36,651 nt of DNA from Pararhodobacter sp. CCB-MM2 (GTDB lineage: Bacteria; Pseudomonadota; Alphaproteobacteria; Rhodobacterales; Rhodobacteraceae): positions 1-36,651 of the forward strand of contig NZ_LRRR01000038.1 in NCBI RefSeq assembly GCF_001691415.1, given 5' to 3'. Numbering within the stretch: the stretch's first letter is position 1; each line of letters starts with the position of its first letter. A model generated the notes under the pieces. That model had not been told where the DNA came from and ran no database searches. It worked only from the letters and a program-made list of their open reading frames with translations. Positions 16,251-23,999 of this stretch are shown here, one piece after another. The position numbers were made by a program, and so were the translations under genes.

Positions 16251-17869
16251 CCGACCAGACCCGCGAAATCCGCATGCAGGTCATGTGGAACCGCCTGATC
16301 TCTGTGGTGGAAGAACAGGCGATGACCCTCCTGCGCACCGCCTTCTCCACTTCGGTGCGCGAGGCCGGCGACTTGTCTGCCGGCGTCTTCGACCCTGAGG
16401 GCCGGATGCTGGCGCAGGCGGTCACCGGCACGCCCGGCCACGTCAACACCATGGCCGAGGCCGTGCTGCATTTCATCAACGAGATCGGCCGCGACGACAT
16501 GTTCCCGGGCGACACCTATGTCACCAACGACCCGTGGAAGGGCACGGGCCATTTGCACGACATCACCATGGTCTCGCCGTCCTTCAAAGGCGACGTGCTG
16601 GTCGGCTTCTTTGCCTGCACGGCGCATGTGGTCGATGTGGGCGGGCGCGGCTTCGGGGCGGATGGCAAATCCGTCTACGAGGAAGGCATCCAGATCCCGA
16701 TCATGAAATTCGCCGAGCGGGGCGCGGTGAACAAGGACCTCGTGCGGATGCTGCGCGCCAATGTGCGCGAGCCCAATCAGGTGGTCGGCGATTTCTACTC
16801 GCTGGCGGCCTGCAACGACGTAGGCCACAACCGCCTGATCGCGATGATGGAGGAGATCGGTCTCGACACGCTCGACGACCTCGGCGCCTTCATCTTCGAG
16901 CGCACCCGCACGGCGACCTTGGAGCGCATCGCCGCCCTGCCGCGCGGCGCCTGGTCGAACACGCTGGTGACCGATGGCTATGATGCGCCGATCACGCTGA
17001 AAGCCACGCTGGAGACGCGCGGCGACACGGTGAACGTGGATTTCTCGGGCACCGATCCGATGAGCCGCTGGGGCATCAACACGCCGATCATCTACACCAA
17101 GGCCTATGCCTGCTACGCGATGAAATGCGTGATCGCGCCGGATATCCCGAACAACTGGGCCTCGCTGGAGCCCTTCACCGTGTCCTCGCCGGTCAACATC
17201 CTGAACGCCGAGCGTCCCGCCCCCGTCAGCCTGCGGCACATCTTCGGCCATATGGTGCCCGATCTGGTACTGGGCACGCTGGCGCAGGCGCTGCCGGGCA
17301 AGATCCTTGCCGAGGGCGCCGGCTGTCTGTGGAACATCCACATGTCTGTGCGCCCGGCGGGTGGCAATGAGGGCCAACGCGCCGAGATCCTGATGTTCAA
17401 CTCGGGTGGCATGGGCGCGCGGCCGGAACTGGACGGGCTCAATTCCACCGCCTTCCCCTCGGGCGTGATGACCATGCCGATCGAGGCGACCGAACACACC
17501 GGCCCGATCGTCGTCTGGCGCAAGGAGCTGCGTCCCGACAGCGGCGGCGCGGGCGAATATCGCGGGGGTCTGGGTCAGGTGATCGAGATCGAACCGGCGC
17601 CGGGGCATGAATTCGACTTCTCGGCGATGTTCGACCGGATCGAGACCGCGCCGCGCGGCCGTAACGGCGGTGCGGACGGGGCCAAGGGTTCCGCGAAACT
17701 GGACGATGGCACGATGCTGAAGCCGAAGGGTTGGCAGCATGTCCCCGCCGGTCGCCGGCTGGTGCTGCACATGCCCGGCGGCGGTGGCTATGGTGACCCC
17801 GCCAAGCGCACGGCCGAGGCCCGCGCCAATGATCTGTCCAAGGGCTATGTCACGGAGACGATGAAATGA
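16247..17869 (+). CDS. hyuB: Hydantoinase/oxoprolinase family subunit B
   Basis: A 540-residue HyuB-type subunit that completes the reaction begun on HyuA. The N-terminal half contains REAGDLSAGVFDPEGRMLAQ, TPGHVNTM, FPGDTYVTNDPWKGTGHLHD and FACTAHVVDVGG, the His/Asp clusters that bind metal in this family. The C-terminal half has FSGTDP, INTPIIYTKAYACYAMK, NAERPAPVSLRH, LPGKILAEGAG and LRPDSGGAGEYRGGLGQ; the tail MPGGGGYGDP is also characteristic. Length is normal. The start overlaps the hyuA stop (ATGA), and the stop overlaps the aminotransferase start. A and B subunits in fixed order with an aminotransferase downstream points to nitrogen-containing ring catabolism. Confidence 0.95.
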   Translation: MTDQTREIRMQVMWNRLISVVEEQAMTLLRTAFSTSVREAGDLSAGVFDPEGRMLAQAVTGTPGHVNTMAEAVLHFINEIGRDDMFPGDTYVTNDPWKGTGHLHDITMVSPSFKGDVLVGFFACTAHVVDVGGRGFGADGKSVYEEGIQIPIMKFAERGAVNKDLVRMLRANVREPNQVVGDFYSLAACNDVGHNRLIAMMEEIGLDTLDDLGAFIFERTRTATLERIAALPRGAWSNTLVTDGYDAPITLKATLETRGDTVNVDFSGTDPMSRWGINTPIIYTKAYACYAMKCVIAPDIPNNWASLEPFTVSSPVNILNAERPAPVSLRHIFGHMVPDLVLGTLAQALPGKILAEGAGCLWNIHMSVRPAGGNEGQRAEILMFNSGGMGARPELDGLNSTAFPSGVMTMPIEATEHTGPIVVWRKELRPDSGGAGEYRGGLGQVIEIEPAPGHEFDFSAMFDRIETAPRGRNGGADGAKGSAKLDDGTMLKPKGWQHVPAGRRLVLHMPGGGGYGDPAKRTAEARANDLSKGYVTETMK

Positions 17870-19071
17870 GCTATGTTGCCAACCGCCTGTCGGTGGTGAA
17901 ACCCTCGGCCTCGATGGCCGCCTCGATGGCCGCGAAGGCCCTGCGCGCCAAGGGCTTCGACGTGATCGATCTGGGTCTGGGCGAGCCCGACTTCCCCACC
18001 CCGCGCCATGTGACCGAGGCTGCGCAGGCCGCCGCCCTGCGGGGCGAGACCCTGTACACCGCCTCGGCCGGCACGGTCGAGCTGCGCACGGCCGTCGCAG
18101 AAAAATTCAAGCGTGAGAACGGCTTGGACTATTCCGTCGACGAGATCACCGTGGCCAATGGCGCGAAGCAGATCATCTTCAACGCCCTGATGGCGACGCT
18201 GAACGAGGGGGACGAGGCCGTTCTGCCCGCCCCCTATTTCGTCAGCTACCCCGAGATGGTGAAGCTGCTGGGCGGCGTGCCCGTCACGCCCGTCTGCGGG
18301 GCCGATACCGGCTTCCGCCTGACCCCCGCCGTTCTGGAAGCGGCGATCACGTCCAAGACCAAATGGCTGTTCCTCAACATGCCCGGCAACCCCTCGGGCG
18401 CGGTCTATTCCGAGGCGGAACTCAAGGCCCTCGGCGCGGTCTTGGCCAAGCACCCGCAGGTGCTCATCCTGTCGGATGAGATCTACGAACACATCCTGTT
18501 CGATGGCCGCACCTTCGTCAGCTTCGGTCAGGCCTGCCCTGAGTTGCGCGACCGCACGCTGGTGGTGAACGGCGTGGCCAAGGCCTATGCGATGACCGGC
18601 TGGCGCGTCGGTTATGCGGCGGGTCCCCTGCCGCTGATCAAGACGATGAACACCGTGCAAAGCCAGTCCTGCACCTCGGTCGCGGCCCCCATGCAGGCCG
18701 CCGCTCTGGCCGCGCTGACCGGCCCACAGGATTGCATCGCCGAGTTCCGCACCGCGTTCGAGCGTCGCCGTGATCTGGTCGTCGCCGGCGTGGCCGAGAT
18801 CCCCGGCCTGACCCTGCCCGCCCCCGAAGGCGCCTTCTACGCCTATATCGGCTGCGCGGGCCTCATCGGCAAACGCACGCCGGACGGACAGGTGCTGGAG
18901 ACCGACACCGACGTGTCGAACTACATCCTGAACAGCGGCCATGTCTCGTCGGTGCCGGGCACAGCTTACGGCGTCACGTCCTTTTTCCGCATCTCGACCG
19001 CGACCGCCGATGCGGTGCTGGTCGAGGCCATCGCCCGCATCAAACGCGCCGTCGCCGCGCTGAAGGACTGA
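17866..19071 (+). CDS. Pyridoxal-phosphate aminotransferase, class I (aspartate aminotransferase-like)
   Basis: A 401-residue fold-type I aminotransferase that moves an amino group between an amino acid and a 2-oxoacid. The PLP lysine is Lys239 (VNGVAKAYAMTGWRVGY). The N-terminal DLGLGEPDFPTP, the NMPGNPSGAVYS asparagine loop, LSDEIYEHILFDG and the C-terminal SFFRISTAT arginine for the substrate carboxylate are all in place. Its class resembles aspartate/aromatic aminotransferases of the Rhizobium AspC type. Substrate preference cannot be read from motifs. Overlap with hyuB and a 1-base gap to the next gene put it firmly in the operon, where it could collect the nitrogen released as an amino acid from the HyuAB product. 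Confidence 0.93.
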   Translation: MSYVANRLSVVKPSASMAASMAAKALRAKGFDVIDLGLGEPDFPTPRHVTEAAQAAALRGETLYTASAGTVELRTAVAEKFKRENGLDYSVDEITVANGAKQIIFNALMATLNEGDEAVLPAPYFVSYPEMVKLLGGVPVTPVCGADTGFRLTPAVLEAAITSKTKWLFLNMPGNPSGAVYSEAELKALGAVLAKHPQVLILSDEIYEHILFDGRTFVSFGQACPELRDRTLVVNGVAKAYAMTGWRVGYAAGPLPLIKTMNTVQSQSCTSVAAPMQAAALAALTGPQDCIAEFRTAFERRRDLVVAGVAEIPGLTLPAPEGAFYAYIGCAGLIGKRTPDGQVLETDTDVSNYILNSGHVSSVPGTAYGVTSFFRISTATADAVLVEAIARIKRAVAALKD

Positions 19072-19072
19072 C

Positions 19073-19891
19073 ATGAGCCCGCGTTACGACACGATCCTGA
19101 TCACCGGCGCCGCCGGGCGGTTGGGCACCGAACTGCGCCGGGGGCTAAAGCCTCTGGCGCGCAAGCTGCGCCTCGCCTCGCGCAACGGCATCGCCGATCT
19201 GGCCGAGAACGAGGAATCGGTGGTCTTCGATCTTTCGGATGCCGAGGCGGTGATGAAGGCCGTCGAAGGCGTCGATGCGATCGTCCATTTCGGCGGCGCG
19301 CCGAATGAGCGTCCGTGGCAAGAGATCCTCGATAGCAACATCCGCGGCAGCTATCATATCTACGAGGCCGCGCGGAAACACGGCGTGAAACGGGTGGTCT
19401 ATGCCTCGTCCGTGCATGCCATCGGCTATCACGAGCTGACCGCGCAGATCGACACCGCCGCGCCGCATCGTCCCGATGGGCTGTACGGCCTGTCGAAATG
19501 CTTCGTCGAGGATCTGGGCCGGCTCTATTGGGACAAGTTCGGCATCGAATCCGTGGCGCTGCGGATCTTCTCGTCCTTCCCGGAACCCGCCGATCGCCGG
19601 ATGCTCTGGTCCTGGCTGTCGTTCGAGGATTGCAACCGCCTGACGGTGGCCGCGCTGACCGCGCCGGTGGTGGAGTTCACCGTGTCCTTCGGCATCTCGG
19701 ACAACACGGTCAAACCCGTCGACAACCGGCTGGCCGCGCATCTGGGCTATCACCCGCAGGACAATACCGAAGGCTTCCGTGCCGCCGTCGAAGCCCGCAC
19801 CCCCACGCCCGCCCCCAAGGCGCCGGCCGTCAAGCGGTTGGGCGGCTGGTTCGTCGATCTGGGCCATCCCGATGATGAGGGAACGAAGTGA
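19073..19891 (+). CDS. NAD-dependent epimerase/dehydratase, uronate-dehydrogenase-like
   Basis: A 272-residue extended SDR that lines up well with bacterial uronate dehydrogenase (about 265 residues), which oxidises hexuronates to aldaro-lactones. The NAD loop GAAGRLG is at 12-18, the catalytic Ser near 112-113 (YASSVHAIGY), Tyr138 and Lys142 (GLYGLSKCF), and Arg176 (ADRRMLWSW) sits where the uronate carboxylate arginine lies. VHFGGAPNERPWQEIL and NIRGSYHIYEAAR are also Udh-like. The neighbours do not include an aldarolactone isomerase or dehydratase, so the true substrate may be a related aldehyde acid. It starts 1 base after the aminotransferase stop. Confidence 0.85.
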   Translation: MSPRYDTILITGAAGRLGTELRRGLKPLARKLRLASRNGIADLAENEESVVFDLSDAEAVMKAVEGVDAIVHFGGAPNERPWQEILDSNIRGSYHIYEAARKHGVKRVVYASSVHAIGYHELTAQIDTAAPHRPDGLYGLSKCFVEDLGRLYWDKFGIESVALRIFSSFPEPADRRMLWSWLSFEDCNRLTVAALTAPVVEFTVSFGISDNTVKPVDNRLAAHLGYHPQDNTEGFRAAVEARTPTPAPKAPAVKRLGGWFVDLGHPDDEGTK

Positions 19892-21096
19892 ACACCTCCT
19901 ATGATGTAGTGATCGTGGGCGGGGCCGTCATCGGCTCCGCCGTCGCCTGTTTCCTTGCCGCGAACCCGGATTTCACCGGCTCGGTTCTGGTGGTCGAGCG
20001 CGATCCGACCTACCGCTTCGCCGCGACCTCGCTGTCGTCTTCGTCGATCCGGGTGCAATTCTCGAACCCGATCAACGTGAAGATCAGCCAGTTCGGCAGC
20101 GCCTTCATCCGCGATTTCGCCAAGACCATGCAGGTCGCCGGCGAACCCGCCCCGGATCTGAACTTCCACGAGGGCGGGTATCTGTTCCTCGCGAACACTG
20201 CCGAGCAGGAGCAGACCCTGCGCGAGAACCACGAGGTTCAGCGCGCCTGCGGGGCGGATGTGGTGCTCTGGGGGCAGGAAGACCTCGCCCGCGCCTTCCC
20301 GCATCTGAACGTGGATGACATCCGGCTCGCCAGCTACGGTCGATCGGGCGAGGGCTGGTTCTCGAACACCGGGCTGATGAACGGCTTCAAGGCCAAGGCG
20401 CGCGAACTCGGCGTCACCTATGTCACCGACGAGGTCGTGGCGATCGGCCGCGAGGGCGCGCGCGTCACCTCAGTCACGCTGAAATCCGGCGCGGTGATCG
20501 CGGCGGGGACTTTGGTGAATGCCTCGGGCCCACGCGCTGCGCTGACGGCACGGATGGCAGGGTTGGACGTGCCGGTCGAGCCGCGCAAACGCACGCTCTT
20601 CGTCTTCGACTGCGCGAACACGCCCGAGGGCTCGGCACGCGTGAACCAGGGCCGTCTGCCTTTGATGATCGACCCCTCGGGCACCTTCTGCCGCCCGGAA
20701 GGTCGGTACTTCCTCTCCGGCTGCCCGCCCGTCGAAGACCCCGCCGCCGATTGGGACGACTTTGAACCCCGTTGGGAAGAGTTTGAAGACATCATCTGGC
20801 CCGCCCTCGCCGAACGCTCGCCGCAGTTCGAGGCGATCAAGGTGGTGAACCAATGGGCCGGGCATTACGATTTCAACGTGCTCGACCATAACCTGATCGT
20901 CGGACGCCACCCCGAGGTGACGAATTTCGTCTATGCCAACGGCTTCTCGGGCCACGGCTTGCAGCAGGGCCCCGCTGCCGGTCGCGGTGTGGCCGAGTTG
21001 ATCACCTACGGCAGCTTCCGCTCGCTCGACCTGTCCGAGGTCGGATACGAGCGGATCGTCGCGGGGCGTCCGTTCCTCGAGAAAGCGGTGATCTGA
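19888..21096 (+). CDS. FAD-dependent amine/amino-acid oxidoreductase, DAO family (copy 1)
   Basis: A 402-residue D-amino-acid-oxidase/glycine-oxidase/sarcosine-oxidase superfamily flavoprotein of FOXRED1-like type. The Rossmann motif GGAVIG is at 11-16; SSSSIRVQFSNPINVKISQF near the N-terminus and WAGHYDFNVLDHNLIVG with NGFSGHGLQQGPAAGRG near the C-terminus are the family marks. Such enzymes oxidise the C-N bond of a primary or secondary amino acid to an imine. The likely start is the GTG at 19888, overlapping the previous stop (GTGA) with GAGGGAACGAA upstream. It ends the six-gene operon and lies tail to tail, 6 bp away, with a paralogue on the other strand. Both genes end with identical codons for Ala-Val-Ile-stop. 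Confidence 0.92.
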   Translation: MNTSYDVVIVGGAVIGSAVACFLAANPDFTGSVLVVERDPTYRFAATSLSSSSIRVQFSNPINVKISQFGSAFIRDFAKTMQVAGEPAPDLNFHEGGYLFLANTAEQEQTLRENHEVQRACGADVVLWGQEDLARAFPHLNVDDIRLASYGRSGEGWFSNTGLMNGFKAKARELGVTYVTDEVVAIGREGARVTSVTLKSGAVIAAGTLVNASGPRAALTARMAGLDVPVEPRKRTLFVFDCANTPEGSARVNQGRLPLMIDPSGTFCRPEGRYFLSGCPPVEDPAADWDDFEPRWEEFEDIIWPALAERSPQFEAIKVVNQWAGHYDFNVLDHNLIVGRHPEVTNFVYANGFSGHGLQQGPAAGRGVAELITYGSFRSLDLSEVGYERIVAGRPFLEKAVI

Positions 21097-21114
21097 GCGC
21101 CTTCAGATCACCGC
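21085..21114. terminator. Bidirectional hairpin made from the 3' ends of two paralogues
   Basis: GCGGTGATCTGA (21085-21096) and TCAGATCACCGC (21103-21114) form a perfect 12-bp stem with a 6-base loop. Each arm is the last four codons, stop included, of one of the two convergent oxidase genes. There is no T run on either side, so it would be an unusual terminator, but its position between convergent genes fits a shared 3' end. It may exist simply because both paralogues kept the same C-terminal codons. Confidence 0.7.
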
Positions 21115-22320
21115 CTCCTCCAGAAACGGCCGGTTGGCCGGCACCCGTTCATAGGCGAAGGGTGTCAGGTCCAGCGTCCGGAAGCCGCCGTGGACGATCA
21201 ATTCCATCACTCCCCTTCCGGTCGCGGGCGATTGTTGCAGCCCGTGGCCGGAAAAGCCGTTGGCGAACATGAAGTTCGTGACCTCGGGGTGGAAGCCGAC
21301 GATGCCGTTGTGATCGAGCGTGTTCATCTCGTAATGCCCGGTCCAGGCGCTTTGCACCTTCAGCGCGTCGAAACACGGGATGCGGTGATAGAGCGCGGGC
21401 CAGATCGCGTCCTCGAATTCCTCATGCCGCGGGCCGAAGTCGTCGTAATCGGCCGGGCCATCGTCGCCCGGCGTGTTGCCGGTCAGGAACAACGGGCCTT
21501 CGGGGCGCACGAAGGTGCCGGACAGGTCGATGACGTTCGGCATCCGGCCCGGGATCGGCGTCGCGCTGGAGAAGACGAAGCTATAGCGTTTGAACGGCGC
21601 GACGGGGATCGACAGGCCAGCCATCGCCGCCACCTGCTGCGCGCGGGGGCCGGCGGCATTGACCAAGGTGCCGCAAGACACCACCTCGCCGGTCTCCAGC
21701 GTCACCGACGTGACCTTCCCGCCCGCCACGTCCAGCGCCGTCACTCGGTTGTCGATATACTCGACACCCATCGCCCGTGCGCCGCGGCGGAAGCCCATCA
21801 GCAGGCCCATCGAATCGAACCAACCCTCGGCCTGCGAACCCCATGAGCCACCGCCCAGATCCTCGACATTGAGCCACGGAAATTGCTTCAGCAGCGCGTC
21901 GGGTTCCAGCCAGACCGTATGTGCGCCATGGCTTTGCTGCATCTCGACCCGCTCTCGCGCGGCATCAACGCCCTCGGGCGAGGTGCAATAGAGGTAGCCA
22001 TGTTCCTTGAACCCCAGATCCGGCGCGGCCTCTCCGGGGAAATAGGGCGCCATGCGTTCCTTGAACCCGCGGATGACCTCGATCCCGAATTGGCTGATCT
22101 TTACGTTGATCGGGTTGGAATATTGCTGCCGGATCGCGCTGGTCGACAGCGCCGTCGACGAGAATTCGTAGGTCGAATCCCGTTCGACGACCAGAACCGA
22201 CAGCCGCCCCTGCGCTTCCAGCCCCAGCCAATAGGCAACGGACGAGCCGACAGCGGCGCCCCCCACGATGACGACGTCGTAGTGGCGGGCTTTGGGCGGG
22301 GCGTAAATGGGAATCGGCAT
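21103..22320 (-). CDS. FAD-dependent amine/amino-acid oxidoreductase, DAO family (copy 2)
   Basis: A 405-residue paralogue of the preceding oxidase, about half identical by eye. It has GGAAVGS at 20-26, STSAIRQQYSNPINVKISQFG, LVNAAGPRAQQ, WTGHYEMNTLDHNGIVGFHPE and NGFSGHGLQQSPATGRG. A short N-terminal extension (MPIPIYAPPKARH) precedes the FAD domain. The expected reaction is C-N oxidation of an amino acid or secondary amine, giving an imine and reduced flavin. It is transcribed divergently from the aroE-like operon, and a 22-bp GntR-type operator lies in the shared promoter region. The Shine-Dalgarno sequence is poor (GAGCACGCC). Different residues near the re face suggest a different but related substrate from copy 1, which is inference only. 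Confidence 0.92.
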   Translation of the reverse strand: MPIPIYAPPKARHYDVVIVGGAAVGSSVAYWLGLEAQGRLSVLVVERDSTYEFSSTALSTSAIRQQYSNPINVKISQFGIEVIRGFKERMAPYFPGEAAPDLGFKEHGYLYCTSPEGVDAARERVEMQQSHGAHTVWLEPDALLKQFPWLNVEDLGGGSWGSQAEGWFDSMGLLMGFRRGARAMGVEYIDNRVTALDVAGGKVTSVTLETGEVVSCGTLVNAAGPRAQQVAAMAGLSIPVAPFKRYSFVFSSATPIPGRMPNVIDLSGTFVRPEGPLFLTGNTPGDDGPADYDDFGPRHEEFEDAIWPALYHRIPCFDALKVQSAWTGHYEMNTLDHNGIVGFHPEVTNFMFANGFSGHGLQQSPATGRGVMELIVHGGFRTLDLTPFAYERVPANRPFLEEAVI

Positions 22321-22335
22321 GGCGTGCTCAATTTG

Positions 22336-22357
22336 GTTGTCATTTGTATGATGACTG
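22336..22357. promoter_or_regulatory. GntR/FCD-type operator, site 1, in divergent promoter
   Basis: The 22-bp site reads GTTGTCAT-N3-TAT-N-ATGACTG and contains the inverted repeat GTCAT-N7-ATGAC (22339-22355). The same 22 positions occur on the opposite strand at 33047-33068, with 18 of 22 bases identical. It lies between the copy 2 oxidase and the aroE-like gene. A loose promoter for the plus strand (TTGGTT at 22333, TGATAA at 22356, 17-bp spacer) would be covered by it. The GntR gene at 24378 in the downstream operon is the obvious candidate to bind. Confidence 0.72.
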
Positions 22358-22402
22358 ATAACTTGAACATTGCAAGCCTGATTCTGTCGAAAGGACGATC
22401 CG

Positions 22403-23212
22403 ATGCGTGGAACTGGAAAAGCGCATGTCTATGCCATGCTGGCGCACCCCGTGGGGCATGCGAAAAGCCCCGGCATGTTCAACGAGTTGTTCGAGAAGCT
22501 CGACCTTGACAGTCTGATGGTGCCGGTCACCTGCGACCCGGCGCGGCTGGACGAATTCTGGGCCGGTATGGACGCGATGTCGAACCTGCGCGGCGTGATC
22601 GTCTCGATCCCCTACAAGGTGCCGATGCTGGCCAAGGCCGCGACCGCCCATCCCCGCGCCGCCCGCGTCGGCGCTGCGAATATCCTGCGCCGCCTGCCCT
22701 CGGGCGAATGGGAAGCGGATAATTTCGACGGCTACGGCTTCGTACTGGCGATGAAGAACAAGGGCCACGCCATGGCGGGCAAACGCGCGCTGCAGATCGG
22801 CGCGGGTGGTGCCGGGGCCTCGATCGCGCATTGCCTCGCCGAAGAGGGCGTCGCGGCGCTGACCATCGCCGATATCGACCCCAAACGCGCCGAAGCCCTA
22901 GCGGCCTCGGTTCGTGCGGCCTTCCCCGGCTGCGACGTGACGGCCGGCGCGGCTGACCCGGCGGGGATGGAGATCGTCGTCAACGCCACCCCGGTCGGCA
23001 TGAAGGCCGAAGACCCGCTGCCGCTGAACGTGGAGCACCTGCAGCCCGGCACCGTGGTGTTCGACATCATCATGGAACCCGCCGAGACCCGTCTGCTGGC
23101 CGAAGCCGCCGCGCGCGGCTGCATTGCCGAGGGTGGCCGTCAGATGATGGATTGCCAGATGCAGGCGATGGCCGATTTCCTCGATGCCGAGCGGAAGGGT
23201 TCTCATGTCTGA
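22403..23212 (+). CDS. AroE-like (shikimate dehydrogenase family) NADP-dependent oxidoreductase
   Basis: A 269-residue protein of the shikimate/quinate dehydrogenase family. Catalytic Lys72 (SIPYKVPM) and Asp109 (NFDGYGF) are present, as are Asn93 and the nucleotide loop GAGGAGAS near 133-140. The N-terminal motif is AHPVGHAKSP: the second serine of the usual S-x-S carboxylate-binding pair is kept (Ser22), but the first is Ala20. With NFDG in place of NTDG and a regulated catabolic operon, a substrate other than shikimate is likely. AAAGGA upstream supports the start. Its end overlaps the SDR gene by 8 bases. The alternative is a quinate/shikimate catabolic enzyme with no other pathway genes nearby. 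Confidence 0.88.
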   Translation: MRGTGKAHVYAMLAHPVGHAKSPGMFNELFEKLDLDSLMVPVTCDPARLDEFWAGMDAMSNLRGVIVSIPYKVPMLAKAATAHPRAARVGAANILRRLPSGEWEADNFDGYGFVLAMKNKGHAMAGKRALQIGAGGAGASIAHCLAEEGVAALTIADIDPKRAEALAASVRAAFPGCDVTAGAADPAGMEIVVNATPVGMKAEDPLPLNVEHLQPGTVVFDIIMEPAETRLLAEAAARGCIAEGGRQMMDCQMQAMADFLDAERKGSHV

Positions 23213-23996
23213 CACGCTCTCCCTTGTCATCGGCGCGACCTCGGGCATCGGCCGCGCCATCGCCCTGCGCTTCGCCGCCGAGGGGCACCGCGTGCTCGTC
23301 GCCGGACGGGACACGGCCCGCGGCGACGCCGTTGCCGCCGAATGCCTGAAGGTCGGCGCGCCGGACGCCGCCTTCTTCTCGGTCGACGTCGGCGACCCGG
23401 CTTCCGTTGAGGCCTTGGGCCAAGCGGTGCAGGACCTGCATGGCACGCCCGATATCCTCGTGAACTGCGCGGGCATCCTGCAAAGCGGCAAGCGCGTGCT
23501 GGATCAGGACCTCGACGAGGACGAACGGATGTGGCGCGTGAACTATCGCGGCACGCTGGTCGGCGCGCAGGTTTTCGGACGGCAGATGGAGAAGGCCGGG
23601 CGTGGGGTGATCCTGAACCTCGGCTCGCTCGCCTCCTTCGCGCCCCTGTCCCTGCCCGCCTATACCGTTGGCAAACATGGCGTTCTGGCCCTGACCCAGA
23701 TGCTGGCCTGCGAACTGGGCCCCAAAGGCATCCGCGTCAACGCCGTCGCGCCGGGCTATACCCTGTCCGACGGGCTGAAGGCCAAGATCGCCGCCGGCGA
23801 GCGCAATCCGGACGCCATCATCGACACCTCGGCCCTGAAGAAATTCGTCCAGCCCGAGGATGTGGCCGAGGCCGCGCTGTTCCTCTGTTCCGACCGTGCC
23901 GCCGCGATTACCGGCGTCACCCTGCCTGTCGATGCCGGTTGGCTCGTGCAGGCGCCCTACGCGCACTACCAGCGCGGCAATCCTGTGAAAGCCTGA
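23205..23996 (+). CDS. Short-chain dehydrogenase/reductase (classical SDR)
   Basis: A 263-residue SDR. The cofactor loop GATSGIG is at 10-16, NCAG follows DILV, and the catalytic Ser-Tyr-Lys is in LNLGSLASFAPLSLPAYTVGKHG. The C-terminal VAPGYTLSDGLKAKIAAG and LPVDAGWLVQAPY regions are those of classical NAD(P)-dependent SDRs. The start at 23205 overlaps the aroE-like stop by 8 bases and follows GGAAGGGTTCTC; a longer start at 23184 has no better support. It is the second gene of the four-gene operon AroE-like, SDR, RidA, GntR, and probably interconverts a hydroxy and a keto form of the same substrate. Confidence 0.9.
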   Translation: MSDTLSLVIGATSGIGRAIALRFAAEGHRVLVAGRDTARGDAVAAECLKVGAPDAAFFSVDVGDPASVEALGQAVQDLHGTPDILVNCAGILQSGKRVLDQDLDEDERMWRVNYRGTLVGAQVFGRQMEKAGRGVILNLGSLASFAPLSLPAYTVGKHGVLALTQMLACELGPKGIRVNAVAPGYTLSDGLKAKIAAGERNPDAIIDTSALKKFVQPEDVAEAALFLCSDRAAAITGVTLPVDAGWLVQAPYAHYQRGNPVKA

Positions 23997-23999
23997 CCC

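Noticed and set aside
12490..19071. Creatinine/N-methylhydantoin degradation from HyuAB plus DAO-type oxidase
   Set aside because: The uronate-dehydrogenase-like and ThDP genes do not fit, no creatinine deaminase or carbamoylsarcosine hydrolase is recognised, and HyuAB specificity cannot be read from sequence.
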